From CAVUAN01 sp963739435 (GTDB lineage: Bacteria; Acidobacteriota; Thermoanaerobaculia; UBA5066; Gp7-AA6), in assembly GCA_963739435.1 (NCBI GenBank), contig CAVUAN010000005.1, positions 252,525 to 316,524 on the forward strand: DNA of 64,000 nucleotides, read 5' to 3'. Shown one piece after another: positions 1 to 7,668 of this stretch. The notes under the pieces were generated by a model. The model was not told where the DNA came from and made no database searches. It was given only the letters and a program-made list of their open reading frames with translations. Position 1 is the stretch's first letter. Each line of letters starts with the position of its first letter. Both the position numbers and the translations under genes were made by a program.

Positions 1-130
1 GCTCCGCGACGAGGTCCTGCTTCTCCGGCCCGGCGCTCTCGAGCCAGGCGGCGAGGTCCGGGCTTCCGGCCTCGAGTAAGCCGAGCGCCTGGAGCGCTGC
101 CAGCTCTTCGATCTGCTCTCGGTTACTCAC
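1..130 (-). CDS. Anti-sigma factor, N-terminal fragment (RskA-like)
   Basis: This is the N-terminal ~43 residues of a protein that runs off the left edge of the window. It starts with GTG at 130 (or in frame at 139) and overlaps the stop of the ECF sigma gene, so the two are translationally coupled. The visible stretch EELAALQALGLLEAG is the kind of short N-terminal helix found at the start of RskA/SigK-type anti-sigma factors. The role is inferred from this sequence and from its place directly downstream of the sigma gene: a membrane or zinc-binding protein that holds the sigma factor inactive. The transmembrane and periplasmic parts are not in the window, so the subfamily is uncertain. Confidence 0.7.
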   Translation of the reverse strand, partial: MSNREQIEELAALQALGLLEAGSPDLAAWLESAGPEKQDLVAE

Positions 131-701
131 TGAGTCCACCTTCACCATACGGGCGGATCCGTTCTCTGAGTTTCATCAGGCCCAGTCGGACGCGCGTCTT
201 GACGGTCCCGAGCGGTGTCGCGGTGCGCTCGGCGATCTCGACATGCGTGAGCCCTTCGAAGTAGGCGAGCTCGAGCACGCGCCGTTGCTCCTCGGGCAGT
301 TCCACGATGGCCTTGCGGCAGACTGCTTCCCACTGGCGCGCGGCCGAGTCGCGCTCGACGTCGACGGAGGACGCCGACTCGGGCACGTCGTCCAGGCGCT
401 TGAGCTCACCGCGCGACATCGGGCGGCGGGCCCGCAGCCGGTCGATCGAGCGGCTGCGCGTGGCCACGAGCAGCCAGGCGAGCACGCTGCCGCGCGAAGC
501 GTCGTAGCTCGGCGCGGCGCGCCAGACGAACAGGAAGACTTCCTGGAGGACCTCCTCGGCCTCGCCCCCGGTGCCGAGGATCCGTTCCGCCAGGCCGAGC
601 AGCCGCGCCGCGTGCCGGTCGTAGAGGAGCCCCAGGGCGTCCGCATCCCGCGCCTCGATCCGGGCCATCAAGTCCCGATCGTCGTCCTTGGGCAACGCCA
701 T
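123..701 (-). CDS. ECF RNA polymerase sigma factor (SigK-like)
   Basis: A 192-residue extracytoplasmic-function sigma factor. Region 2 covers about residues 20-95, with LGLLYDRHAARLLGLAERIL followed by EEVLQEVFLFVWR and the DNA-melting segment SRSIDRLRARR. Region 4 covers about 130-185, with LPEEQRRVLELAYFEGLTH and a helix-turn-helix ending GTVKTRVRLGLMKLRERI. Length and architecture fit the SigK/RskA group. It overlaps the downstream anti-sigma start and is transcribed divergently from the DUF4331 gene across a 122-base gap. A control relationship with that gene is plausible but inferred. A TATCCT hexamer lies 11 bases before the ATG. Confidence 0.93.
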   Translation of the reverse strand: MALPKDDDRDLMARIEARDADALGLLYDRHAARLLGLAERILGTGGEAEEVLQEVFLFVWRAAPSYDASRGSVLAWLLVATRSRSIDRLRARRPMSRGELKRLDDVPESASSVDVERDSAARQWEAVCRKAIVELPEEQRRVLELAYFEGLTHVEIAERTATPLGTVKTRVRLGLMKLRERIRPYGEGGLSE

Positions 702-823
702 GGGTCGGCCAGAGGATACATGAGGAACGGCTTAAGACCGGCGGGAAGGACGAATCCGCACGGTGCGCCTCCTCCGTAGACGCTGGTGAGAACCGGGTTT
801 TTTTGAAGAGCAAGGAGGAAGGC

Positions 824-2335
824 ATGAAACTGATTCGAAACCGGAGGCTCCCCATAGCGGCCCTCGCTGTCGGCATCCTGGTGGCAACGGCCCTCTTCGC
901 CCCGGCGCCCGCCCTGGCCTCGAGCCACCGCGAAGCGCCCAACGTGGCCGACGACCCGGCCATCGACTCGACGGACTTCTACATCTTCCGCGACCCGCAG
1001 GATCCGACCCGAATCGTGCTGCTCGCCTGCTACTGGCCCATGTCCGAGCCGGCCGGCGGGCCGAACTTCTTTCACTTCCAGCCTGGCGTGCGCTACGAGA
1101 TCAAGGTGGACAACAACGGCGACGGCGTCGAGGACATCACGTTCCGGTTCCAGTTCACGCGCAACGTGCGCAACAGCAACACGTTTCTCCAGAACGTCGG
1201 GCCGGTTCTCTCGATTGCCGACACGAACCAGAACGTCTACTACACGTACTCCGTGGACAAGGTCATCGGCCCCTCGGTCAACGCCGGGGGCGCTTCGGTC
1301 ACTCGGATTGCGAGCGGCCTGCTCGAGGCTCCTGCCAACGTCGGCCCCAAGTCCTTCCCGAACGGTTATGAGACCGTCTCGAACGGAGCGGTTTACGGCG
1401 CCGACGGCGGCATCCGCGTGTTCGCCGGCGCGCGGGCCGACCCGTTCTTTGTCGACCTCGGCATGACGTTCGACCTCGTCGACCTCGAGAACCGCGGCAA
1501 GTTCCCCTTCAAGGGAATCGGCGGTAACAACGACGTCGCGGGCTACAACGTCCAGGCTCTCGCCCTCTCGGTCCCGATCACCGGGCTAACCAGCAACGGC
1601 ACGGCGCCGACCTCGACGAGCGACCCGGCCGCGATCATCGGTGGATGGACAGCCGCCTACCGCCAGGCGACCCGCATCTATGGCGGTCCGGGCCAGAACC
1701 CGACCGAGACCGGCGCCTGGGTGCAGGTCTCGCGCCTGGGCAACCCGCTCGTGAACGAGGTCGTCATCCCGCTCGCGTTCAAGAACCAGTTCGGCATGAC
1801 CGAGCCCAAGGACGACGCGCAGTACGGGTCGTTCGTTCTCAACCCCGAGCTGGCGGGAATCCTGCACGCTCTTTTCGGTGTCAACGTCCCGCCGGCGCCG
1901 CGCACCGACCTTCTCCTCCTCGTCCAGGGCCTCGCCGGCCTGACGATGCGGCCCGGCGAAGTCATCTCCGACCAGATCCGCCTGAACGTCGCCGTGCCTC
2001 CGGTACCGTTTGCGACGGCCAATCGGCTCGGCGTCATCGCGGGCGACAACGCCGGATTCCCCAACGGCCGCCGCCCGATGGACGATGTGGTGGACATCGA
2101 ACTGCGTGTCATCGCGGGGGTACTCGTCTCCGGCTTCAACATCGCGCCGAACAACGCGCTCGGCGACAACGTGGACCAGCCCGACCGCGCGTTCCTCTGC
2201 TGCTTCCCGTTCCTCGGAACGCCCAATTCGGGATTCGACCACAAGCACGACAACCCGAACGACCCGCGCAACTGCCCGCCGCCCTCCACGGTGAACCCCA
2301 GGTCGACAGTCAATCCGGTGACCGACTCGCAGTAG
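824..2335 (+). CDS. DUF4331 family secreted protein
   Basis: 503 residues. The start is ATG 824, preceded by AAGGAGGAA; an in-frame TTG at 803 is less likely. A signal peptide (residues 1-32: basic start, hydrophobic core, cleavage near ALA-SS) leads straight into SSHREAPNVADDPAIDSTDF. That SHREAP opening followed by a D-x-TDFYIFRDP segment is the hallmark of DUF4331 proteins, exported proteins of unknown function that often sit beside ECF sigma/anti-sigma pairs. A pair of cysteines (FLCCFPF) lies near the C-terminus and may bind a ligand. The gene is divergent from the sigma gene and is followed by a hairpin and the ferritin-like gene. The function is not known. Confidence 0.9.
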   Translation: MKLIRNRRLPIAALAVGILVATALFAPAPALASSHREAPNVADDPAIDSTDFYIFRDPQDPTRIVLLACYWPMSEPAGGPNFFHFQPGVRYEIKVDNNGDGVEDITFRFQFTRNVRNSNTFLQNVGPVLSIADTNQNVYYTYSVDKVIGPSVNAGGASVTRIASGLLEAPANVGPKSFPNGYETVSNGAVYGADGGIRVFAGARADPFFVDLGMTFDLVDLENRGKFPFKGIGGNNDVAGYNVQALALSVPITGLTSNGTAPTSTSDPAAIIGGWTAAYRQATRIYGGPGQNPTETGAWVQVSRLGNPLVNEVVIPLAFKNQFGMTEPKDDAQYGSFVLNPELAGILHALFGVNVPPAPRTDLLLLVQGLAGLTMRPGEVISDQIRLNVAVPPVPFATANRLGVIAGDNAGFPNGRRPMDDVVDIELRVIAGVLVSGFNIAPNNALGDNVDQPDRAFLCCFPFLGTPNSGFDHKHDNPNDPRNCPPPSTVNPRSTVNPVTDSQ

Positions 2336-2353
2336 CTCGTCTCCTCCTGCAAA

Positions 2354-2390
2354 GGGCCGGCCGGCATCCCGCGGCCGGCCCTCCTGTTTC
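2354..2390 (+). terminator. GC-rich hairpin after DUF4331 gene
   Basis: GGGCCGGCC at 2354-2362 pairs perfectly with GGCCGGCCC at 2373-2381 around a 10-base loop, and TCCTGTTTCT follows. The position 18 bases after the DUF4331 stop suits a terminator. The T-run is weak, so termination may be partial or the hairpin may stabilise the 3' end. Confidence 0.6.
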
Positions 2391-2397
2391 TGCAGGT

Positions 2398-2403
2398 TAC
2401 AAT
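2398..2403 (+). promoter_or_regulatory. -10-like TACAAT before the ferritin-like gene
   Basis: TACAAT lies 25 bases before ATG 2429. It would place the transcript start near 2410 and leave an 18-base leader holding the Shine-Dalgarno sequence AGGAGG at 2416-2421. No convincing -35 box is visible. Confidence 0.4.
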
Positions 2404-2428
2404 CCGGGCCCGACAGGAGGACACCACG

Positions 2429-2974
2429 ATGTGGCACCGTCGCGATCTCTTCCGAAACGCGGCCCGGACCGGGCTGACGCTCGGGCTGGCGGCCGCCGGG
2501 CGGCCCCTTCTGGCGCTGCCGAAAAAAGAGACGTCGCTCTTCGACGACATCGGCCTCATGAACACGGCGCTCGATCTCGAGCACGAGGCGATCTGGGCCT
2601 ACGGCCTCGCCGGCAAGAGCGGCCTCCTTTCGGCGAAAGCCAAAGAGGTCGGCCTCGCCTTTCAGGGCAGCCACGAGGTGCATCGGGACCTTCTGACCGA
2701 CGCCGTCAAGCGCAAGGGGGGCTCGCCCTCCGAGCCGAAGACCGAGTACAAGTTCGGCGTGCCGCTGACCAACGAGAAAGACGTTCTGGAGCTCGCCTTC
2801 AAGCTCGAGGCGGGCGCCGCCCGCGTCTACCTCTTCACGATCGACCGCTTCCAGGACCGGGCGCTCGCGGCCTCCGCCGGCAGGATTCTCTCCGACGAGG
2901 TCCTGCACGCCACGGTTCTTCGCAGTGTTCTCGGGCGCGATCCGGTGCCGACGTTCCGACTGATAGAGAATTGA
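2429..2974 (+). CDS. Tat-exported ferritin-like domain protein
   Basis: 181 residues. The start follows AGGAGG at a good distance. The N-terminus MWHRRDLFRNAARTGLTLGL has a twin-arginine pair and a hydrophobic core, suggesting Tat export, which fits the tatA gene elsewhere in the window. The rest reads as a four-helix ferritin-like bundle of the DUF4439 type, with carboxylate/histidine clusters in successive helices: LEHEAIWAY (~50), HEVHRDLL (~83), LEAGAARVY (~127) and SDEVLHATV (~160). These could bind a di-iron centre, but this is not proven. It follows the DUF4331 gene in the same direction, and an oxidative or metal-related role for the sigma-linked cluster is only inferred. Confidence 0.82.
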   Translation: MWHRRDLFRNAARTGLTLGLAAAGRPLLALPKKETSLFDDIGLMNTALDLEHEAIWAYGLAGKSGLLSAKAKEVGLAFQGSHEVHRDLLTDAVKRKGGSPSEPKTEYKFGVPLTNEKDVLELAFKLEAGAARVYLFTIDRFQDRALAASAGRILSDEVLHATVLRSVLGRDPVPTFRLIEN

Positions 2975-3046
2975 TCCATTGGTTCATTGATTCATTTGTT
3001 CATTGGGCGACCAATGGGTCAATGAACCGATGATTCAATGATTCAA
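2971..3046. repeat. Inverted array of eight-base words between convergent genes
   Basis: Four direct copies of an octamer close to TTGRTTCA occupy 2971-3002. After the spacer TTGGGCGACCAA, four octamers of the opposite sense (such as TGATTCAA) occupy 3015-3046. The whole folds into a long AT-rich hairpin. It overlaps the last codons of the ferritin-like gene and faces the end of the small membrane protein gene at 3054, so it could serve as a bidirectional terminator. Confidence 0.75.
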
Positions 3047-3053
3047 TTCTTCT

Positions 3054-3335
3054 CTATTTTTTTCGGAACTCGTCCGGAATGGAGATCGGGCCGGATTTCA
3101 GGTCCTCGCGGATGATGAGGTCGAGGAAGAGCTCGCGCACTCCCTCCTTGCCGCCCTTCTTGAACGCGGCCTTCACGTCTCTCGGCTTCAAGGCGATGCC
3201 GGCCATCGTCTTCAGGTACTGGCAGAAGACGTAGGCCCGCGACCGAAACGAGATCACCAGCAGAACGAGCAGGGCGATCGCGACTCCCACCATCGTCCAC
3301 GAGCCCGGCGAAGAGAGGTCGAAAAGGCCTTTCAT
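3054..3335 (-). CDS. Small single-pass membrane protein
   Basis: 93 residues, starting at ATG 3335, which shares an ATGA overlap with the stop of the upstream substrate-binding-protein gene. Residues ~14-30 (WTMVGVAIALLVLLVISF) form one transmembrane helix. The remainder is a charged cytoplasmic tail with KPRDVKAAFKKGGKEGVRE and a C-terminal IPDEFRKK. It is the last gene of the osmoprotectant ABC operon, but I do not recognise the family. It may be an unrelated passenger or an accessory to the transporter. Confidence 0.7.
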   Translation of the reverse strand: MKGLFDLSSPGSWTMVGVAIALLVLLVISFRSRAYVFCQYLKTMAGIALKPRDVKAAFKKGGKEGVRELFLDLIIREDLKSGPISIPDEFRKK

Positions 3336-4261
3336 TTGTGCGGTTCTGCTTGACTCAAGAGTAGCAGAAACTCCCGCGCGACTTCCTCCGGACGTCGTTT
3401 GTCGCGGTCGACAGAGGCGTTCAAACGCCGCATCGCGGGGGCATCGAGCTTGCCGCCGAGCATCCCGAGCGCCGCGCGCACCCTGGCATCGGCCCGGAAG
3501 AGGGGCCCCCGCACGACGAAGGCCGCCTCGTACGGCGGAAAATACCGCCGGTCGTCTTCCAGGACCGCGCCGTTCAGCGCGGCAATGAGGCCGTCGGTCG
3601 AGTTGCCGGCCACGACGTCCACCTGTCCCGAGGCCAGCGCCGGGTAGAGAAGCCCGAGGTCCATCTCGGCCGGCCTCTGACGGAACTCGAGCCCGTAGGC
3701 CCGCGCCAGTCCTTTCCATCCATCTTCGCGCTCGACGAACTCGTAGCCGAAGCCGGGCTTGAACTCCGGGTGTGAAGCCAGGTCGGAGATTTTCGCCAGG
3801 CCGAGGCGGCGCGCGTCCTCGCCGCGAACGACCAGGGCGAACGTGTTGTCGAAGCCGAGCGGCGGCGACCAGACGAGATCCCATCGCTTCGCGTATTCGC
3901 TGTCGACGAAGGCACGGACAGCTCGGGGATCCGAAACGGGTTTCTGCGACAGGATGGCGGTAAAGGCCGTGCCGGTGTATTCGGGATATACGTCGAGCTC
4001 GCCGGACACGATCGCCCGATGGCAGATGAACGTGCCGCCCAGGTTGAACCGGCGATCCACCGGAACACCGCGCGCTTCGAGGGCCAGGGCGACGATCTCG
4101 CCCAGGAGAACCTGCTCGGAGAAGTTCTTCGAGCCGACGCGGATGCGACGCTCGCCTCTCCGGCAGCCCGAGGCAGCGAAAACAAAGGCTGAAGCGAAAG
4201 CCAGGGACAGAGCGAGGACGAAAGCGGGAGCGCGCCCCTGTTTCCTGCCCGTGCCGCTCAT
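3332..4261 (-). CDS. Osmoprotectant ABC transporter substrate-binding lipoprotein (OpuAC-like)
   Basis: 309 residues from ATG 4261, which shares ATGA with the permease stop; an in-frame upstream start at 4273 is less likely. A lipoprotein signal ends in FAASGC at ~32. The mature protein opens with IRVGSKNFSEQVLLGEIVAL, the conserved start of glycine-betaine/choline/carnitine-type binding proteins, and continues with VSGELDVYPEYTGTA. It should deliver a quaternary amine or similar solute to the permease. Neighbours are permease and ATPase upstream and the small membrane protein downstream, all overlapping by 4 bases. The ligand cannot be read from the sequence. Confidence 0.9.
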   Translation of the reverse strand: MSGTGRKQGRAPAFVLALSLAFASAFVFAASGCRRGERRIRVGSKNFSEQVLLGEIVALALEARGVPVDRRFNLGGTFICHRAIVSGELDVYPEYTGTAFTAILSQKPVSDPRAVRAFVDSEYAKRWDLVWSPPLGFDNTFALVVRGEDARRLGLAKISDLASHPEFKPGFGYEFVEREDGWKGLARAYGLEFRQRPAEMDLGLLYPALASGQVDVVAGNSTDGLIAALNGAVLEDDRRYFPPYEAAFVVRGPLFRADARVRAALGMLGGKLDAPAMRRLNASVDRDKRRPEEVAREFLLLLSQAEPHK

Positions 4262-4893
4262 GAGGCCGACCACCTGCGCTCCACCCAGCCGAGCAAGCCG
4301 TCCGCGATCAGCGCGAGCAGGGCTGCCGGCAGGGCGCCGGCCAGGATGAGGCGCTCATCGACCGTCGCGATGCCCCGGTAGATCAGCACGCCGAGGCCCC
4401 CGGCGCCGATGGCCGCCGCGACCGTGGCCAGGCCAATCGTGGCCACCGTCGCGACGCGCACTCCGGCCAGGATCACCGGCAGTGCAAGGGGCAGCTCGAC
4501 GGAGCGCAGGCGCTGTCCGGCGTCCAGACCCAGCCCGTCGGCCGCCTCGAGAACGGCGGGATCGACGGATCGGATTCCGGCGTGCGTGTTGCGCAGGATC
4601 GGCAGCAGCGCATAGACGACGAGCGCGATGATGGCCGTGCTCTTCCCGATCCCTCCGAGAAGCGGCAGTGGGATCAGAAGACCCAGGAGCGCCAGCGACG
4701 GGATCGTCTGGACGACGGAGGCCGCTCCGAGGACCAGGCCCGCGAGCCGGGGCCTCTTTGTCAGCGCAACTCCGAGCGGCACACCGATCGAAACCGCCAG
4801 GGCCGTCGCCGCCAGGACGAGCAGGACGTGCTCGCCGGTGAGCCCGGCAATGTCAGCGCGCCGCTCCCAGAGATAGGCGAGCAAGCCCGTCAC
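4258..4893 (-). CDS. Osmoprotectant ABC transporter permease
   Basis: 211 residues with about five to six hydrophobic segments. It has the binding-protein-dependent transport fold, with the cytoplasmic coupling loop near AADGLGLDAGQRLRSVELP (~118-136) that docks on the ATPase. TIGLATVAAAIGAGGLG is typical of OpuAB/OpuBD-type permeases. It overlaps both neighbours by 4 bases (upstream ATPase, downstream binding protein), so the three should be made together. As usual for this family, a single permease gene would form a homodimer. Confidence 0.92.
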   Translation of the reverse strand: MTGLLAYLWERRADIAGLTGEHVLLVLAATALAVSIGVPLGVALTKRPRLAGLVLGAASVVQTIPSLALLGLLIPLPLLGGIGKSTAIIALVVYALLPILRNTHAGIRSVDPAVLEAADGLGLDAGQRLRSVELPLALPVILAGVRVATVATIGLATVAAAIGAGGLGVLIYRGIATVDERLILAGALPAALLALIADGLLGWVERRWSAS

Positions 4894-5657
4894 GGCAGGT
4901 CCTCCGAAACGAACTCGCGCACGAAAGCGTCGGCCGGCCGGGAGCGGATATCGTCGGGAGAACCAACCTGACGCAGCCGCCCGCCCGCGAGGATCGCCAC
5001 ACGGTCGGAGAGAAGGAAGGCTTCGCGAACATCGTGGGTCACGAACAGCACGGCCTTGCCGAGCCGGCTCTTCCAGCCGAGGAATTCGCGCTGCAGCGCT
5101 CTCCGGGCGATCGGATCGAGAGCCCCGAAGGGCTCGTCCATCAGCACGAGAGGCGGATCGGCCGCGAGCGCCCGCGCCACCCCGACGCGCTGGCGCTGGC
5201 CGCCGGAGAGCTCCCGGGCGCGGCGCGAGGCAAACTCCTTTTCCGGCAGGCCGACCATCGTGAGCAGCTCCGCCACGCGCTTCCCGCGCCGCGCTTCATC
5301 CCAGCCGAGCAGACGCGGCACGGTCTCGACGTTCTGTCGAACCGTCCAGTGGGGGAAGAGCCCCGTTTCCTGGATGACCCATCCCGTCCGGCGGCGCAGT
5401 CCAATCGCATCCTCGCCGCGGACGTCCCGGCCAAACACGAAAACCTGGCCGCCCTCCGGCTCGAGCAGGCGATTGACGAGCTTCAAGGCGGTCGTCTTGC
5501 CGCAGCCGGACGGTCCGAGGAGCGCGACCGTCTCGCCGGCCGCGACAGAAAGCGAGAAATCCTCGAGAACGGGCCGTCCGGCCGCGTAGGCCTTTCGCAC
5601 GGCGCGGAACTCGACGGCGGGCGGGCTGACGCTCGCTCCCGAAATAGAATGGGCCAA
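4890..5657 (-). CDS. Osmoprotectant ABC transporter ATP-binding protein
   Basis: 255 residues. Walker A is GPSGCGKTT (~49-57), the ABC signature is LSGGQRQRVGVARAL (~148) and Walker B is PLVLMDEPFGALD. There is no C-terminal CBS pair, unlike full-length OpuAA, so the osmotic sensing module is missing or was never there. The start is a TTG at 5657 overlapping the ATG of the divergent halogenase-like gene. A TAGAAT hexamer 7 bases before this TTG (5670-5665) supports this start and a leaderless transcript. It is the first gene of a four-gene overlapping operon. Confidence 0.93.
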   Translation of the reverse strand: MAHSISGASVSPPAVEFRAVRKAYAAGRPVLEDFSLSVAAGETVALLGPSGCGKTTALKLVNRLLEPEGGQVFVFGRDVRGEDAIGLRRRTGWVIQETGLFPHWTVRQNVETVPRLLGWDEARRGKRVAELLTMVGLPEKEFASRRARELSGGQRQRVGVARALAADPPLVLMDEPFGALDPIARRALQREFLGWKSRLGKAVLFVTHDVREAFLLSDRVAILAGGRLRQVGSPDDIRSRPADAFVREFVSEDLP

Positions 5658-5670
5658 TGGAGCAATTCTA
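5645..5670. promoter_or_regulatory. Back-to-back -10 boxes for two divergent leaderless genes
   Basis: TAGAAT at 5645-5650 (plus) ends 6 bases before ATG 5657. TAGAAT on the minus strand (5670-5665) ends 7 bases before TTG 5657. Each -10 lies near or within the opposite gene's first codons, so both transcripts would begin at or beside their start codons. No Shine-Dalgarno sequence is visible for either gene. Confidence 0.55.
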
Positions 5671-6934
5671 CGATGCGGTCGTCATCGGAGGAGGGCCGGC
5701 GGGCTCGACGTCCGCTACGTTTCTCTCGCGCGCGGGAAGACGTGTGCTGCTGCTCGAACGCGCGCGCTTCCCGCGGTTTCACGTCGGCGAGTCCCTCCTG
5801 CCCTACACCCTGCCGATTCTCGACCGGCTCGGCGTCGCGGAGAAGGTCCGCGCAGCGGGCTACCAGAAGAAGTACGGCGCTTATTTCTGGAACGACATGA
5901 CGGGCGAGGGCACTCGCCCCGTCGTGTTCAAGGACGCCTTCAACGACAAGCACCCAATGGCCTACCAGGTCAAGCGGGCCGACTTCGATCACCTGTTGCT
6001 CCGGCATTCCGAAGAATCGGGCGTCGAGGTGCGGCAGGAGACGGCCGTCGAGAAGGTGCTCTTCGAGAACGGGCGCGCGGTCGGAGTGCGCGCCGCGGGA
6101 CCCGACGGCGTCGCTCTGGAATTCCGGGCGCGTGCCGTCGTGGACGCCTCGGGCCAGGGGGCATTCCTTTCCAAACAGCTCGGGACCCGACGTTTCGACT
6201 CGAAGCTGAAACGGGCGGCGCTCTTTGCTCACTACGAGGGAATCCGCTGGCCCCAGGAGAGCGTGCCGGGCGACATCCTGCTGCCCATCTCCGCCGGCGT
6301 CTGGTACTGGATCATCCCCTTCTCGGACGGCACATCGAGCGTGGGCGCCGTCTACGAACCGGCGCTCGCGAGGCAGGCGGGCGCCCCGGACCTCGAGGCG
6401 CGCCTGGACTGGTTCATCGCCCGATCGCCCCGCATGCCGAAACTCCTGGAAGGCAGCCGCCGCACGTCCCGTGTCTTCGCGATCTCCGACTACTCCGCGG
6501 CCTCCGGCAAGATGGCCGGGGACGGGTACGTCCTCGTCGGCGACGCGGCCACGTTTCTGGACCCGGTCTTCTCGACGGGCGTGTTCCTGGCGCTGGCGAC
6601 CGGAGAGCGCGCGGCGAAGGCGGTCGACCGGGCCCTGACGAAAAAGGGCCGCGTCGATGCGAAGGATCTCGCCGGTTACGAGAAGGAGGCGCGCAAGCTG
6701 TTCGCCCGGTTCCGCCGCTTCGTGTACAACTTCTACGACCCCGTCTTCTTCGAAGCGTTCTGCACGCCGGACCCGCCGGAGAGGATGCGCCAGGCGGTGA
6801 CCACGGTCTTGGCCGGCGGCATCGAGGACCCGCCGCTCGCGCTCAAGATCTGGACTCAGCTCATGCTGTGGGGCGTGGGCCTGGATCGGGTCACGCGACG
6901 CTTTCGCGGCGAGCCTTCGCGAGTCGAGAGCTGA
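5657..6934 (+). CDS. Flavin-dependent halogenase-like FAD oxidoreductase
   Basis: 425 residues. It has an N-terminal FAD-binding GGGPAGS (~11-17), then RFPRFHVGESLLPYTLPIL, a halogenase/geranylgeranyl-reductase family hallmark. WYWIIP at ~216-221 matches the WxWxIP signature used to recognise flavin-dependent halogenases. A second FAD motif is VLVGDAATFLDPVFSTGV (~292-309). A true halogenase would need FADH2 from a separate reductase and an acceptor substrate; neither partner is nearby. It could instead be a related hydroxylase or reductase. It is divergent from the ABC operon and convergent with the chalcone-isomerase-like gene, ending 4 bases from it. Confidence 0.8.
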   Translation: MEQFYDAVVIGGGPAGSTSATFLSRAGRRVLLLERARFPRFHVGESLLPYTLPILDRLGVAEKVRAAGYQKKYGAYFWNDMTGEGTRPVVFKDAFNDKHPMAYQVKRADFDHLLLRHSEESGVEVRQETAVEKVLFENGRAVGVRAAGPDGVALEFRARAVVDASGQGAFLSKQLGTRRFDSKLKRAALFAHYEGIRWPQESVPGDILLPISAGVWYWIIPFSDGTSSVGAVYEPALARQAGAPDLEARLDWFIARSPRMPKLLEGSRRTSRVFAISDYSAASGKMAGDGYVLVGDAATFLDPVFSTGVFLALATGERAAKAVDRALTKKGRVDAKDLAGYEKEARKLFARFRRFVYNFYDPVFFEAFCTPDPPERMRQAVTTVLAGGIEDPPLALKIWTQLMLWGVGLDRVTRRFRGEPSRVES

Positions 6935-6938
6935 GCTC

Positions 6939-7499
6939 TCAGCCTCCCAGAAGCGCTGTCTTCAGGTCGTCCTGGACGGGCTTGGCGCCGAGCCAGACCG
7001 AAAAGAGCGCATCGGCGAAGTCCTTGCCCTCGATGACACCCTTGTCCTCGCCCTTGGCATTGACCAGGGTGCCCTTTCCCGGAACGTAGGTCAGCACGAT
7101 CTGGTCGCCTTCGACGACGGCGGGGAACATGGTGTTCAACTTCTGGAGGCGGGCGTTCAGGGCTTTCATCTGGTCCTTCGAGTTGCTGTAGAAGCCGTCC
7201 GAAATCGCCTCGTAGATCTGTGAGCCCGAGAGGCCGCGCAGGATGTGCAGCCGAATGCTCTTGATCGAGTCGGAGGAGATCAGGGCCGTGGCGTCCTTCG
7301 ACGTCGTCTCGACGTAGAGGCCTGCCACGTAGACCTTGAACATCATCTTCTTGCGAAGACCGATCCCGTTCAACGTGAGCGTCTTTCCCTCGACCGTCAT
7401 GGTGTCGGGCATCTTCACGCCCGAGGCCTCGCCTGCCAGAGCGATCGCCGCAGCCAGGCTCAGAGAGAGGAGCGCGGCCAGAACAGGTTTCTTGTTCAT
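6939..7499 (-). CDS. Chalcone isomerase-like secreted protein
   Basis: 186 residues with a clear signal peptide (residues 1-22, cleaving near ALA-GE). The mature part matches the bacterial chalcone-isomerase-like family: KTLTLNGIGLRKKMMFKVYV (~43-62), then VAGLYVETTSK, a helix with MKALNARLQKLN, and VLTYVPGKGTLV near the C-terminus. These bacterial proteins share the plant CHI fold, but most lack its catalytic residues and have no proven reaction. The start follows AGGAGAA. Downstream is the convergent halogenase-like gene; upstream is a palindrome-rich gap. Confidence 0.87.
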   Translation of the reverse strand: MNKKPVLAALLSLSLAAAIALAGEASGVKMPDTMTVEGKTLTLNGIGLRKKMMFKVYVAGLYVETTSKDATALISSDSIKSIRLHILRGLSGSQIYEAISDGFYSNSKDQMKALNARLQKLNTMFPAVVEGDQIVLTYVPGKGTLVNAKGEDKGVIEGKDFADALFSVWLGAKPVQDDLKTALLGG

Positions 7500-7522
7500 T
7501 GCGTTCTCCTAAAAGCTCCCCG

Positions 7523-7668
7523 CAGCTTACCTCTTAAGCCGGGGAATACCGAGCAAGTTAACCGGCCGCTCCGCGGCCAAACGAGTGAACCGGCCGGCTT
7601 CGCCGGCCAATTAAACTTTCTAACCCGGGGACTACCCAGCCTACCTTTCAGGCTGGGGAGTATCGAGC
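7523..7668. repeat. Duplicated hairpin sequence with two GC-rich palindromes between copies
   Basis: A 32-base sequence occurs at 7523-7554 and again at 7637-7668. The two copies differ at seven positions, all transitions. In each copy a small hairpin is preserved: GCTT pairs with AAGC in the first and GCCT with AGGC in the second. Between them lie perfect palindromic hairpins at 7564-7578 (GGCCGC/GCGGCC) and 7592-7608 (GGCCGGC/GCCGGCC). The second copy contains the last codons and stop of the ATP-grasp gene. Confidence 0.75.
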
